Assembly (NCBI RefSeq): GCF_900608595.1
Contig: NZ_UWYY01000018.1
Span: 1-64,000 of the forward strand
DNA from: Promicromonospora panici
GTDB taxonomy: Bacteria > Actinomycetota > Actinomycetes > Actinomycetales > Cellulomonadaceae
Direction: 5' to 3'
DNA: 64,000 bases
The notes below the pieces were generated by a model. It was not told the DNA's origin. It saw only the letters and a list, made by a program, of their open reading frames with translations, and did no database searches. Position 1 is the stretch's first letter. Each line of letters begins with the position of its first letter. This document shows, in pieces, positions 14,383 through 23,451 of the stretch. The translations under genes were made by a program, and so were the position numbers.

Positions 14383-15732
14383 ATGACGGACCGGCAGGCC
14401 ACCAGGCAGACGACCGCCCTGGGCGTCCAGCCCGTCGGGCGCCTGCTGTGGCACGCCTGCTCCCAGACCACCCTGTCGGTGGGTGTCTACGGGATCTACG
14501 CCCTCACGAACGCATGGTTCGTCGCCCGCGGCGTCGGCCCCGACGCGCTCGCCGGGGTCAACCTCGTGGCGCCCGTCCTGCTGATCCTGGGCGCGGTCGG
14601 CACCACGGTCGGCGTCGGCGGCGCGTCGCTGGTCTCGTGGCGGCTGGGCGCCGGCGACCCCATGGGTGCGGGACGCGCCGCCGGGAACACGTTCGTCGTG
14701 TTCTGGGCGACGGCGTTCGTCGTGATGGTGGCCGGGCTGGCGGCGCTCGAACCGCTGCTCACCGTCCTCGGCGCGCACGGCGAGGTGCGCGGGTACGCCC
14801 GCGACTACGCGGAGGTCCTGCTGCTCGGGGCGTTCGCGGCCACGGGCTTCTCGGCACTCGTTCGGGCCGAGGGGCGGATGGCGTTCTCCACGCTGTTGTG
14901 GGTCGTGGGGATCCTCACGCAGATGGCGCTCGACCCGTTGCTGGTCCTCGGCTTGGACATGGGCGTGCGAGGCGCCGCGCTCGCCACGATTTGCGGGCAG
15001 TCCCTCTCCACGGGGATGAGCATGTGTTTCTTCTTCGTCCAGCGGCGGCGCCCGTACCGCGTCGGCCTGAGGCAGTTGCGGCCGCACCTGGCGACGATCG
15101 CCGCGGTCGTCACGATCGGGGCGCCCTCGTTCCTTGCCGGCTTCGGCGCGACGATGCTCGTCGTGCTCGCGAACAACCAGCTCGCCGCCATGGGCGGTGC
15201 CGTCGCCCTGGCCGCGTTCGCCGTCGCGTCCCGGTTGCAGACCTTCGCGGGCATGCCGCACATGGGCATCGCGCAGGGCCTGCAGCCCGTCGCGGGCTAC
15301 AACGCCGGCGCGCAGCTCTGGCCGCGGGTGCGGCGTGCCCGCGTGCTCGCCATGAGGGCCACCGTCGGCTACGGGGCTCTTGCGGCGGCCGTGCTCGTGC
15401 TGCTTGCCGAACCGCTGGTCGGCCTCTTCGTCGATGACGGCCCCGTCGCCACCGCGAGCGTCACCGCCGTGCGCATCATCGCCGCCGGGCTCGTCTTCTC
15501 CGGCGTCACGCCAATGGTTTCGGCATACTTCCAGGCGCTCGGGCTGGCGCGGCCGTCGTACGCGCTCTCGGTGGGCACGCTCGTGGTGATCAAGATCCCG
15601 CTGCTGTTGCTGTTCGGGGCGTTTGGTGGAGTCGGGGTCTGGATCGGCCTCGCGGCAGGGGAGGTCGCCGCGGCGCTGGCTGCCCTGATCCTGCTGCGCA
15701 CGCACCGGGACCGGGCAGCCGCTGCCGGTTAG
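14383..15732 (+). CDS. MATE family efflux transporter
   Basis: 449 residues with twelve membrane helices in two related halves; each half shows MATE patterns (FVARGVGPDALAGVNLVAP in the first, FAVASRLQTFAGMPHMGIAQGLQPVAGYNAGA in the second). MATE proteins export organic cations, drugs and metabolites in exchange for protons or sodium. With the APH-like gene 13 bp upstream and an IdeR-type box ahead of both, export of a siderophore-like or iron-responsive metabolite is an attractive inference. An ordinary multidrug role is equally compatible with the sequence. Confidence 0.85.
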   Translation: MTDRQATRQTTALGVQPVGRLLWHACSQTTLSVGVYGIYALTNAWFVARGVGPDALAGVNLVAPVLLILGAVGTTVGVGGASLVSWRLGAGDPMGAGRAAGNTFVVFWATAFVVMVAGLAALEPLLTVLGAHGEVRGYARDYAEVLLLGAFAATGFSALVRAEGRMAFSTLLWVVGILTQMALDPLLVLGLDMGVRGAALATICGQSLSTGMSMCFFFVQRRRPYRVGLRQLRPHLATIAAVVTIGAPSFLAGFGATMLVVLANNQLAAMGGAVALAAFAVASRLQTFAGMPHMGIAQGLQPVAGYNAGAQLWPRVRRARVLAMRATVGYGALAAAVLVLLAEPLVGLFVDDGPVATASVTAVRIIAAGLVFSGVTPMVSAYFQALGLARPSYALSVGTLVVIKIPLLLLFGAFGGVGVWIGLAAGEVAAALAALILLRTHRDRAAAAG

Positions 15733-15785
15733 CGGGCATCCCGCCGCACCAGGCTCCGTAGGGAGCGCACGGCGAGACTGGGGCC

Positions 15786-16166
15786 ATGGACGATCCGATC
15801 CTTCGCGCCATCGATGCCGTGACCATTCCGGTTCCCGACCTGGACTCGGGCCTCGCCTTCTACCGCGATCGGCTCGGCCACCGGGTCCTGTGGCGGAACG
15901 ACGCCGTCGGCCAGGCCGGGCTTGCCCTGCCCGACGGCGACAGCGAGCTGGTCCTCACCACGCGCCAGACGTATGAGCCCGATTGGCTCGTGACCTCCGT
16001 GCCCGACGCCGTCGCCGCACTGGTCGCTGCCGGGGGCTCCGTGATCACGGAGCCCGTGGAGATTCCCGTGGGGCGAGTGGCGGTCGCGGCCGATCCGTTC
16101 GGCAACTCGCTCGTGCTGGTCGACCTCTCGAAGGGGCGGTACGGCGAGGCGCGGAGGCAGACCTGA
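15786..16166 (+). CDS. VOC (glyoxalase/bleomycin-resistance) family protein
   Basis: 126 residues forming one vicinal-oxygen-chelate module built from two beta-alpha-beta-beta-beta repeats: AIDAVTIPVPDLDSGLAFYRDRLGHRV at the N-terminus and DPFGNSLVLVDLSKG near the C-terminus, the latter typical of the second metal-ligand strand. The family includes glyoxalases, dioxygenases and antibiotic-binding proteins and the reaction cannot be assigned. It follows the MATE gene by 53 bp on the same strand and may be part of that unit. Confidence 0.8.
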   Translation: MDDPILRAIDAVTIPVPDLDSGLAFYRDRLGHRVLWRNDAVGQAGLALPDGDSELVLTTRQTYEPDWLVTSVPDAVAALVAAGGSVITEPVEIPVGRVAVAADPFGNSLVLVDLSKGRYGEARRQT

Positions 16167-16234
16167 AGACGGCAATCTCCTGGCGCCGGCCCGGAGAAGC
16201 GTGCCAGCATCCGGCGACAGGCAATTCCGCCCGC

Positions 16235-16240
16235 AAGGAG
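16235..16240 (+). promoter_or_regulatory. Strong Shine-Dalgarno placing an ATT start
   Basis: AAGGAG lies seven bases before ATT at 16248, in frame with the P-loop kinase. No ATG, GTG or TTG in that frame is suitably placed: the first GTG (16368) would remove the nucleotide-binding loop. Confidence 0.55.
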
Positions 16241-16247
16241 ACCGCAC

Positions 16248-16790
16248 ATTCAGACTGATCCTGGATTCGAAGCACTGCTCATCGGAGGCCGCGCCGGGGT
16301 CGGCAAGACCACGGTCGGCTGGGAGGTCTCCGTCCAGCTGCAGGCCGCTGAGGTCGCCCACTGCCTGGTGGAGGGCGACAACCTCGACCAGGCGTTCCCC
16401 GCCCCGCCCGTCGACCCCCACCGCTCCAAGATGACCGAGGCGAACCTCGCGGCGCTCTGGGGCAACTACGCGGCCCTCGGATATCGCCGACTGATCTACA
16501 CGAACACAGTCTCCGTCCTGGAACCGGACCTCATCGCCCGCGCCATGGGCGGTGCGCCGCGGATCATCGGGGTGCTCCTGACCGCCGACGACGCGACCGC
16601 GGGTCGGCGCCTCGGCGGCCGGGAGATCGGCACCCAGCTCGACGCCCACGTCTCGCGCGGCACCACGATGGCCCGGCATCTGGAGGCCGCCGCGCCGTCG
16701 TCAGTGGTCCGGGTGCCGACCGACGGGCGCAGAGTCGCGGAGATCGCGCGGGACGTCATCGCGGCGACGGGTTGGTCGACGCCGCGGTAG
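16248..16790 (+). CDS. P-loop nucleotide-kinase-like protein, probable ATT start
   Basis: About 180 residues if translation begins at ATT 16248. The protein has a Walker A loop GGRAGVGKTTV within the first 25 residues, then HCLVEGDNLDQAFPAPP, ANLAALWGNYAALGYRRLIYTNT and a C-terminal RVPTDGRRVAEIARDVIA. It resembles small actinobacterial AAA/kinase-like proteins of unknown substrate. A start at GTG 16368 would lose the P-loop and is rejected; CTG at 16275 is a weaker alternative because the Shine-Dalgarno would be too far away. It follows the VOC gene and precedes a LacI regulator; no functional link is visible. Confidence 0.65.
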   Translation: MQTDPGFEALLIGGRAGVGKTTVGWEVSVQLQAAEVAHCLVEGDNLDQAFPAPPVDPHRSKMTEANLAALWGNYAALGYRRLIYTNTVSVLEPDLIARAMGGAPRIIGVLLTADDATAGRRLGGREIGTQLDAHVSRGTTMARHLEAAAPSSVVRVPTDGRRVAEIARDVIAATGWSTPR

Positions 16791-16868
16791 GACGCGGCGC
16801 CGTTACGATGCGGTCATGCCTCCCGTCTCCCCGTGTGCCCGTGGCCGGCGACCGTCCGGGGCCGTCTG

Positions 16869-17921
16869 ATGGCCGCGCGGTCGGGACCGCCGCGGCTGCG
16901 TGAGATCGCCGAGCGTCTCGGCGTCTCGGAGACCGCGGTGTCGTTCGCGGTCAACGGGCGTCCGGGGATCTCGGAGGCCACCAGGAAACGGATCCTCGAG
17001 TCGATCGAGGAGTCGGGCTGGACGCCGAACTACGCCGCGCGCGCACTGTTCGAGGCGCGGTCGTCGACCGTCGGGTTCGTCGTCGCGCGGACAGCCGAGG
17101 CCGTCGGGTCGGAGTCCTTCTTCCTGCAGCTCATGACGGGCCTGCAGTCGGTCCTCGGCGCGTCGGGGTACGGGCTGCTGTTCCAGGTCGCCGCCTCGAT
17201 CGAGGACGAGCTCAAGGTCTACCGCGGTTGGCGGGCGCAGCAGCGGGTCGACGGCGTCGTCCTGGTCGACCTCCGGGCCGACGACCCGCGCCCCGCGGAG
17301 CTCGCCCGGCTCGGTCTACCCGCCGTCCTGGCGGGCGGGCCGGACCCGCTGGGGCTGGTCCCGTCCGTCTCCATCGACGACGCCGGCGCGATCGACGTCG
17401 TGGTCGACCACCTGCGTGCCCGCGGCCACCGGCGGATCGGCTACGTGACGGGCGACCCGGGCATGCTCCACGTCGGACGCCGCGTGGAGGCGTTCCGGCG
17501 TCGGGCCGGTGAGCAGGACGGGGTGACGGAGGCCGTGGTGTCGACCGACTTCTCGACCGGCGCGGCGGCGCGGGCGACGAGGCGGCTGTGGCAGGAGCCC
17601 GAGCCGCCGACGGCCGTCATCTACGAGAACGAGGTGATCGCGGTCGCGGGAGTCGGCGAGCTGCGCGCCCTGGGCCTGTCGATCCCGCAGGACGTCGCGG
17701 TCGTCTGCCTCGAGGACAGCCTCATCGGGACGGCGATGCGCCCGCAGCTGACCGCGCTGCACCGCGATACCGGCCGGTTCGGTCAGGACGTGGCGCGCAG
17801 CCTGCTGGTGGTGCTCGACGACGGGGCCGCACCCGACAGCCAGGAGCGCACGCCCGAGCTCGTCGTGCGGGCGAGCACCGACGCGGACGCCGGCGTCGGC
17901 GCGCTCTCGACCGACCTCTGA
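16869..17921 (+). CDS. LacI family transcriptional repressor, probable regulator of the glycan locus
   Basis: About 350 residues from ATG 16869 (a GTG at 16833 would add twelve residues). The N-terminal helix-turn-helix is RLREIAERLGVSETAVSFAVNGRPGISEATRKRI, followed by the hinge WTPNYAARAL, a minor-groove helix as in LacI/PurR. The rest is a periplasmic-binding-protein-like sensor domain (GFVVART, VDGVVLVD, GYVTGDPG, TAVIYENE). Such proteins release DNA on binding a sugar. The gene lies 122 bp before the GH38 operon, and matching operators occur at both ends of the locus, so it is the natural candidate repressor. The ligand is probably a mannose- or GlcNAc-containing oligosaccharide (inference). 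Confidence 0.85.
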   Translation: MAARSGPPRLREIAERLGVSETAVSFAVNGRPGISEATRKRILESIEESGWTPNYAARALFEARSSTVGFVVARTAEAVGSESFFLQLMTGLQSVLGASGYGLLFQVAASIEDELKVYRGWRAQQRVDGVVLVDLRADDPRPAELARLGLPAVLAGGPDPLGLVPSVSIDDAGAIDVVVDHLRARGHRRIGYVTGDPGMLHVGRRVEAFRRRAGEQDGVTEAVVSTDFSTGAAARATRRLWQEPEPPTAVIYENEVIAVAGVGELRALGLSIPQDVAVVCLEDSLIGTAMRPQLTALHRDTGRFGQDVARSLLVVLDDGAAPDSQERTPELVVRASTDADAGVGALSTDL

Positions 17922-17981
17922 CGGCCCCGCCTGACCCGGCCAGCTCACCGAACCAGCTGCCCAAAGGCGCCGGAGGGGTCG

Positions 17982-18011
17982 TTGACGAGGGAAACTAAAC
18001 CGGATTAGTAT
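17982..18011 (+). promoter_or_regulatory. Promoter of the GH38 operon
   Basis: TTGACG (17982-17987) and TAGTAT (18006-18011) are separated by 18 bp, a good sigma-70-like promoter. Transcription would start about 25 bp before the GH38 ATG. The LacI-type operator covers the spacer and the -10 element. Confidence 0.6.
17994..18009. promoter_or_regulatory. LacI-type operator, left end of the glycan locus
   Basis: ACTAAACCGGATTAGT is an imperfect palindrome centred on a CG step (arms ACTAA/TTAGT), as LacI-family sites usually are. It overlaps the -10 element, so binding would block the polymerase. The same arms with a similar centre recur at 32717-32732 before GH84. Confidence 0.75.
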
Positions 18012-18043
18012 CCGGGGCGTCCGATCCCGTCCGGAAGGCCCCG

Positions 18044-21000
18044 ATGCACAGCGACCCCCAGCACGTCATCGACCGGTGCGAGCGAGTGCTGCGCGAGTGG
18101 GTCCTCCCGCTGATCCACACGACCCTGCGGCCCGTGGCCATGGAGTCGTGGGAGGTGGTGGGTGAGCCGGTCGGGGTCGCCGCGGGGATCGCCGGCGTCC
18201 GTGAGGCCGGCGTGCCGTTCGAGACCGGCTCCGCCTGGGGCGGCGTCTGGACGACCACCTGGTTCCGCGTCGAGGGAACCGTCCCGGCCGACAGTGGTTC
18301 AGCGGGCGACGGCCCGGTCGTCGAGCTCGTGCTCGACCTCGGCTGGTTCGACCACTCGGTGGGCGGGCACGTCGAGGGCATGGTCTACCGGGCCGACGGC
18401 ACCGCGATCAAGGGCCTGCACCCCCGGAACGGCTGGGTCCGGCTGGCCGGCCCCGGAGCGGCGCCCGGCGTCGTGGGCCCGGGCGGCCGCTTCGAGCTGT
18501 TCGTGGAGGCGGCCGCGAACCCCCTCCTGCTGGGCCTGCCGCCGTTCGTCGAGACGCCCCTGGGCGCGCAGGTGGAGCAGCACGCGACGGAGCCGTACGT
18601 GCTGCGCCGGGCCGACGTCTGCGCGTTCGACGACGAGGTCTGGCAGCTCGCCAGAGACCTGGAGGTGGCCTGCGGCCTGGCCCAGCGGCTGGACAGTGCC
18701 GAGCCCCGGTACTGGCGGCTGCTGCGAGCGGTCGAGGCGGCGCTGGACGCCTACGACGACCAGGATGTCGCCACCGCGACCGCCGCGCGAGCCGAGCTCT
18801 CCGGTGTCCTGGCGCAGCCGGCCCATGCGTCCGCGCACGAGATGACGGCCGTGGGCCACGCCCACATCGACTCCGCGTGGCTCTGGCCGGTGCGCGAGAC
18901 CCGCCGCAAGGTCGGCCGGACCGTTGCGAACGTGCTGGCCCTGCTCGACCTGGACGACGAGGTCGTCTACACCATGTCGGCCGCGCTCCACTTCGAGTGG
19001 CTCGAGGAGCGTCACCCCGACCTGTACGAGCGGGTGCGCAAGGCGGTCCAGGAGGGCCGGATCGTCCCCGTCGGCGGCATGTGGATCGAGCCGGACAGCG
19101 TCATGCCGACGGGTGAGGCCCTCGTGCGCCAGCTGTCGTACGGCACGCGCTACTTCCAGGAGCGGTTCGGCCACCGGGCCCGTGAGGTCTGGCTGCCGGA
19201 CAGCTTCGGCTACTCGGGGGCGCTGCCGCAGCTCGCGCGGCGCGCCGGCTTCCGGTGGTTCCTCACACAGAAGATCTCGTGGAACGACACGACGACGTTC
19301 CCCCACCACTCGTTCCTGTGGGAGGGCATCGACGGGACCCGGATCTTCACGCACTTCCCGCCGGCCGACACGTACGCCGCGGAGATCACCGCCGCGGAGC
19401 TGTCGCACGCGGTGGCCAACTTCCGTGACAAGGCGGTCGCCTCCCACTCCCTGCTGGTGTACGGCTACGGCGACGGGGGCGGCGGGCCCACCCGGGAGAT
19501 GGTCGCGCGCGGTCACCGCTTCGCGGACCTGGAGGGTGCGCCTCGCGTCGTGGTGCGCACTCCCGAGGAGTTCTTCACGCTCGCCGAGTCCGAGATCCGC
19601 GCGGCGCGCGGACCGGTCTGGTCCGGCGAGCTGTACCTGGAGCTGCACCGCGGCACCCTGACGACGCAGGCCGCGACCAAGCAGAGCAACCGGCGCAACG
19701 AGGCGCTGCTGCGGACCGTCGAGTACCTGTCGGTCGTCGCTGCGTTGGGCGCCGGTCTGCCGTACCCCGCCCGCGAGCTGGAAGGGCTGTGGAAGACGGT
19801 CCTGCTCAACCAGTTCCACGACATCCTGCCCGGGACGTCGATCGCCTGGGTGCACCGCGAGGCCGAGGCGGACCACGAGGCAGTGACCCGCGAGGCGCTC
19901 GGCCTCGCGCGGCGCGCCGTCGACGCGCTCGGCCTGCCCGCGGGCGGGCCGGGGGCCCTGGTGCACGTGGGCCGGACCCGGGCCGAGGACTGGCACGTGA
20001 CCAGGTCCCACGCGGCTACGCGCCACGCACCGACCGCGCTGTCGCGCGACGACCGCGGCGACGTCGTCCTGGACAACGGGCTGCTGCGCACGGTGATCGA
20101 CGCCGACGGGCACGTGACGTCCCTGCTCGACCTGAGCACGGGGCGGGAGCTCGTGCCGCGCGGCGAACGGCTCGGCGTGCTGCAGCTGTTCCGCGACGAG
20201 CCCGTCCGCTGGGACGCCTGGGACATCGACCGCCACTCCCTGCGGCACCCGGTCGAGCTGCGGGACGCCGTCTCGGTCGAGACCGTGGCCTGCGACGACC
20301 ATGCGGGCGTCGTCGTCGAGCGACGGCACGGTAAGTCGGTGTACCGGATCAGCGTGACGCTGCGGTCCGGCTCCGCCCAGCTCGACTTCGGATGCGAGGT
20401 CGACTGGCAGGAGCGGGATCGCCTGCTGAAGGTCGCGCTCCCGACGGCGATCAGCCCGCGCACCGCGAGCTTCGAGACGCAGTACGGCGTCGTCGAACGG
20501 CCGGTGCACGACAACACGGCGCACGACGAGGCGCAGTTCGAGGTGAGCACCCACCGGTTCGTCCACCTCGCGGAGCCCGGGTACGGGATCGGCGTCGTGA
20601 ACGACTCGACGTACGGCGCCGACGTGCGCCCGGTCGAGGGGGACGGTCATGGCAACGCGCGCGGCACCACCGTGCGCCTGTCCCTCCTGCGCTCGCCGCG
20701 GTTCCCCGACCCCGACGCCGACCGGGGCCGCCACCGGTTCCGCTGGGCGGTCCTGCCCAGCCCCGACCCGCGGGCGACCCTGGCGGCCGCCGCCGCGATC
20801 AACGCCCCGATCCTCGACGAGCTGCCCGACGTCGCACCGCTGCTCCGGCTCGAGCTCGACTCCGGCACCGCGGTGATCGACTGGGTCAAGCTCGCCGACG
20901 ACGGGTCGGGCGACGTCGTCGCGCGGGTCTACGAGCCGTTCGGCGGGCGCGCGACGGCGCGCCTCCGCCCCGGACCGCTGCTCGCCGGGGCGAGCGTGCG

Positions 21001-21148
21001 CGAGACCGACCTGCTGGAGACCGAACCGCTCGAGCCCGGCCTGTCCCGCGCGCTCGGCGACGACGACACCCGGCCGGCGGCGGACGCACCCCTGGACCTG
21101 GGCCCGTACCAGGTCGCCACCCTGCGCCTGCACCCGAACCACACGTAG
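18044..21148 (+). CDS. GH38 alpha-mannosidase, cytoplasmic
   Basis: 1034 residues, normal for bacterial GH38, without signal peptide. Catalytic landmarks: AVGHAHIDSAWLW at about residue 270 (zinc ligands His and Asp), LPDSFGYSGALPQ near 385 (Asp nucleophile) and LNQFHDILPGTS near 590 (zinc-binding His/Asp). An N-terminal beta region precedes the catalytic barrel; the last 450 residues are the beta-sandwich part. The enzyme removes alpha-linked mannose with retention. As first gene of an operon with an oligosaccharide importer and a GH5_18-like enzyme, it probably trims imported high-mannose glycans inside the cell. The stop codon lies in a short tandem repeat. Confidence 0.9.
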   Translation: MHSDPQHVIDRCERVLREWVLPLIHTTLRPVAMESWEVVGEPVGVAAGIAGVREAGVPFETGSAWGGVWTTTWFRVEGTVPADSGSAGDGPVVELVLDLGWFDHSVGGHVEGMVYRADGTAIKGLHPRNGWVRLAGPGAAPGVVGPGGRFELFVEAAANPLLLGLPPFVETPLGAQVEQHATEPYVLRRADVCAFDDEVWQLARDLEVACGLAQRLDSAEPRYWRLLRAVEAALDAYDDQDVATATAARAELSGVLAQPAHASAHEMTAVGHAHIDSAWLWPVRETRRKVGRTVANVLALLDLDDEVVYTMSAALHFEWLEERHPDLYERVRKAVQEGRIVPVGGMWIEPDSVMPTGEALVRQLSYGTRYFQERFGHRAREVWLPDSFGYSGALPQLARRAGFRWFLTQKISWNDTTTFPHHSFLWEGIDGTRIFTHFPPADTYAAEITAAELSHAVANFRDKAVASHSLLVYGYGDGGGGPTREMVARGHRFADLEGAPRVVVRTPEEFFTLAESEIRAARGPVWSGELYLELHRGTLTTQAATKQSNRRNEALLRTVEYLSVVAALGAGLPYPARELEGLWKTVLLNQFHDILPGTSIAWVHREAEADHEAVTREALGLARRAVDALGLPAGGPGALVHVGRTRAEDWHVTRSHAATRHAPTALSRDDRGDVVLDNGLLRTVIDADGHVTSLLDLSTGRELVPRGERLGVLQLFRDEPVRWDAWDIDRHSLRHPVELRDAVSVETVACDDHAGVVVERRHGKSVYRISVTLRSGSAQLDFGCEVDWQERDRLLKVALPTAISPRTASFETQYGVVERPVHDNTAHDEAQFEVSTHRFVHLAEPGYGIGVVNDSTYGADVRPVEGDGHGNARGTTVRLSLLRSPRFPDPDADRGRHRFRWAVLPSPDPRATLAAAAAINAPILDELPDVAPLLRLELDSGTAVIDWVKLADDGSGDVVARVYEPFGGRATARLRPGPLLAGASVRETDLLETEPLEPGLSRALGDDDTRPAADAPLDLGPYQVATLRLHPNHT

Positions 21149-21176
21149 CCCGGAACCACACGTAGCCCGGAACCAC
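21137..21176. repeat. 17-bp tandem repeat over the GH38 stop codon
   Basis: AACCACACGTAGCCCGG occurs at 21137-21153 and 21154-21170, followed by a six-base partial third copy. The first copy contains the TAG stop of the mannosidase gene. It lies between two operon genes and was probably made by a local duplication. Confidence 0.8.
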
Positions 21177-21196
21177 TCAGAGACAAAGGAGTACTG

Positions 21197-22495
21197 ATGA
21201 GGAAACGAAGCTCGACCGGCGTCATCGCCGGCACGTTCGTCCTGTCCCTCTCGCTCGCCGCGTGCGGCAGCGCCGGAGGACCGGCCGCCGGGTCCGGCGG
21301 GGCGGACGGGGAGATCGGCGGTGAGATCACGTTCCAGACCTGGAACCTCAAGAACGAGCAGTACACCCCCTACTTCGAGGCGCTCGTCGACGCCTTCGAG
21401 GCCGAGCACCCCGGTACGACCGTGAACTGGGTCGACCAGCCGGCGGAGGGATACCAGGAGAAGCTCTCGGCGGACGCCACCGCGGGCACGCTGCCCGACG
21501 TCGTCGACATGGGGCCGGAGGCCGCCTACACGCTCGGCAGCGCCGGCGCGATCCTCGACATCGCCGAGGCGGACCCCGACGCCGAGTCCGACTACCTCGA
21601 CAAGGCCTGGGAGGCCATGACCTTCGACGGGCTGGGCGGCGGCACCTACGGATACCCCTGGTACCTGAACACCGGCCCGTCGTTCTTCAACACCGCCCTG
21701 TTCGAGGAGTGCGGCCTGGACCCGGACGACCTGCCCGAGACCTACGACGAGCTGTTCGAGCAGGCCCGCACGATGGGCGAGAACTGCGACGACGTCTCGA
21801 TGATGGCCCGGCTCCCCGTGATCGAGACATTCGGTGAGTACGGCGCGCAGCTCATGAACGAGGACGGCACCGCTTACGCGTACAACGACGCCGCCGGCGT
21901 CGAGCTCGTCGAGAGCTTCAAGGAGCTCTACGAGGGCCAGGGGCTGACCGAGGAGTCGCTGAACAACCTGCAGACCAACGAGGTCGAGGAGTTCAAGGCC
22001 GGGCGCCTCGCCTACCTGCAGGGCAGCTCCTACACCCTGAACGACCTCAAGGAGACCGCGCCCGACATCTACGACAACATCGCCATGGGCCCGCGCATCG
22101 CGAACACGGCCCCCAACATGTACATCGAGTCCCTCGTGGTCAACGCGAGCTCGGCGAACCAGGCGACGGCCATCGCATTCGCCAAGTTCGTGACCAGCTC
22201 CGAGAACCAGCTCGAGTTCGCGAAGGAGGCGTCGGTCTTCCCCTCGTCGGCCGGCACGCTCGAGGACCCGTACTTCACCGAGGAGGACGGGACCCCGGAG
22301 ACCGAGGTCCGGGTCACGACCGCCGAACAGGTCGGCGAGGCCGTCGTCTGGTGGCCGCCGGCATTCTCCGGAGCCGGCGACGCCGAGACGCTGCGCGAGC
22401 AGATCGCGCTCGCGCTGCTGGGCGACACCTCGGTCCAGGACGCGCTCGACGCGTCCGTGCAGTACTCCGACGAGCGGCTCGCGGCGGGGCAATGA
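21197..22495 (+). CDS. Sugar ABC transporter substrate-binding lipoprotein
   Basis: 432 residues, ATG with AAAGGAG upstream. The signal ends in lipobox SLAACGS, giving a lipid-anchored binding protein on the outer face of the membrane. The mature part is a family-1 solute-binding protein (ITFQTWNLKNEQYTPYFEALVDAFEAEHPG; DGLGGGTYGYPWYLNTGPSFFNTALFEECGLDP; C-terminal ASVQYSDERLAAGQ). In this genomic setting the ligand is probably the N-glycan or mannose oligosaccharide freed by the secreted GH85 (inference). The stop overlaps the first permease start by 4 bp. Confidence 0.87.
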   Translation: MRKRSSTGVIAGTFVLSLSLAACGSAGGPAAGSGGADGEIGGEITFQTWNLKNEQYTPYFEALVDAFEAEHPGTTVNWVDQPAEGYQEKLSADATAGTLPDVVDMGPEAAYTLGSAGAILDIAEADPDAESDYLDKAWEAMTFDGLGGGTYGYPWYLNTGPSFFNTALFEECGLDPDDLPETYDELFEQARTMGENCDDVSMMARLPVIETFGEYGAQLMNEDGTAYAYNDAAGVELVESFKELYEGQGLTEESLNNLQTNEVEEFKAGRLAYLQGSSYTLNDLKETAPDIYDNIAMGPRIANTAPNMYIESLVVNASSANQATAIAFAKFVTSSENQLEFAKEASVFPSSAGTLEDPYFTEEDGTPETEVRVTTAEQVGEAVVWWPPAFSGAGDAETLREQIALALLGDTSVQDALDASVQYSDERLAAGQ

Positions 22496-23451
22496 CGACG
22501 GCGGTCGTCCCGCACGACCGCCCGGTGCGATCCCGGCCGGAGCCCTCGCGCTCCGGCCGGGGGGCGGCGTCCCGCACGCACTCCCGGTGGTTCGTCCCGT
22601 GGCTGTTCCTGGTACCGGCGCTCGCGGTCGTCGGCGTCTTCATCGTCCTGCCGTTCCTCAACACGCTGGCCATCGCGTTCACCGACTCGACGATGCTCGT
22701 GCCCGGCCAGTTCGTGGGGCTGGAGAACTTCGGCCGCCTCCTGGACGACCCGCGGTTCGTCACCGCCCTGGTGAACTCGAGCCTCTACGTCGTGGTCGTC
22801 GTGCCCGTGATGGTCCTGCTCCCGCTGGTCCTGGCGTCGCTCGTGACGGGGCAGTCGCGGATCATGGGCTTCTTCCGGACCGCCTTCTACCTGCCGGTGG
22901 TCATGTCCGCGGTGATCGTCGGCCTGATCTGGACGAACCTGCTGGGCAAGCAGGGGCTCGTGAACGAGCTGCTGCAGTGGCTGAACGTGGTCTCGGCCCC
23001 GCTGCCGTTCCTCACCGACCGGTGGCTGCTGCTGTTCAGCGCGATGTTCGTGACCGTCTGGATGGGGCTCGGCTACTACATGGTGATCTACCTCGCGGCC
23101 CTGGCGAACATCGACGACTCGCTGTACGACGCCGCGGCGATGGACGGCGCGGGTGCCGTGCGCAAGTTCCTGCACGTGACGCTCCCCGGCGTGCGCTCGA
23201 CGATGCTGCTGATCGGCCTGCTGTCCTCCATCGCGGCGTTCCGCGTGTTCGGCGAGGTGTACGTGCTGACGAACGGCACCGGCGGCGTCGGCGGGCGCAA
23301 CCTCACCATGACGATGCTGATCCAGCGGGAGGGCACCGGCCTGCAGGCACAGACCGGCTACGCGGGCGCGATCAGCCTCGTGATGTTCGTGCTCCTGGGC
23401 GGGCTGATCGCCGTCCAGCTGTGGCTGCAGAGAAAGCAGGCGGACCGATGA
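22492..23451 (+). CDS. Sugar ABC transporter permease (MalF/UgpA type)
   Basis: About 319 residues from ATG 22492, which overlaps the SBP stop. A charged N-terminal stretch of 35 residues is followed by six membrane helices and the EAA motif LYDAAAMDGAGAVRKFLHVTLPG that contacts the ATPase. The open frame extends further upstream only as a shadow of the SBP gene. It forms the channel with the next gene. No ATPase is encoded in the operon. Confidence 0.87.
   Translation: MTTAVVPHDRPVRSRPEPSRSGRGAASRTHSRWFVPWLFLVPALAVVGVFIVLPFLNTLAIAFTDSTMLVPGQFVGLENFGRLLDDPRFVTALVNSSLYVVVVVPVMVLLPLVLASLVTGQSRIMGFFRTAFYLPVVMSAVIVGLIWTNLLGKQGLVNELLQWLNVVSAPLPFLTDRWLLLFSAMFVTVWMGLGYYMVIYLAALANIDDSLYDAAAMDGAGAVRKFLHVTLPGVRSTMLLIGLLSSIAAFRVFGEVYVLTNGTGGVGGRNLTMTMLIQREGTGLQAQTGYAGAISLVMFVLLGGLIAVQLWLQRKQADR

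Noticed and set aside
3814..15732. A complete siderophore biosynthesis cluster
   Set aside because: There is no condensation domain, IucA/IucC synthetase or hydroxylase. Only one adenylation-carrier protein and accessory genes are present, so a classical siderophore pathway cannot be claimed.
16368..16790. Short kinase starting at GTG 16368
   Set aside because: It would lack the P-loop encoded just upstream in the same frame; the ATT start with a strong Shine-Dalgarno explains the gene better.
18299..22492. 1397-codon minus-strand open frame opposite GH38 and its SBP
   Set aside because: No recognisable domain, and composition typical of an antisense shadow; the plus-strand genes are unambiguous.
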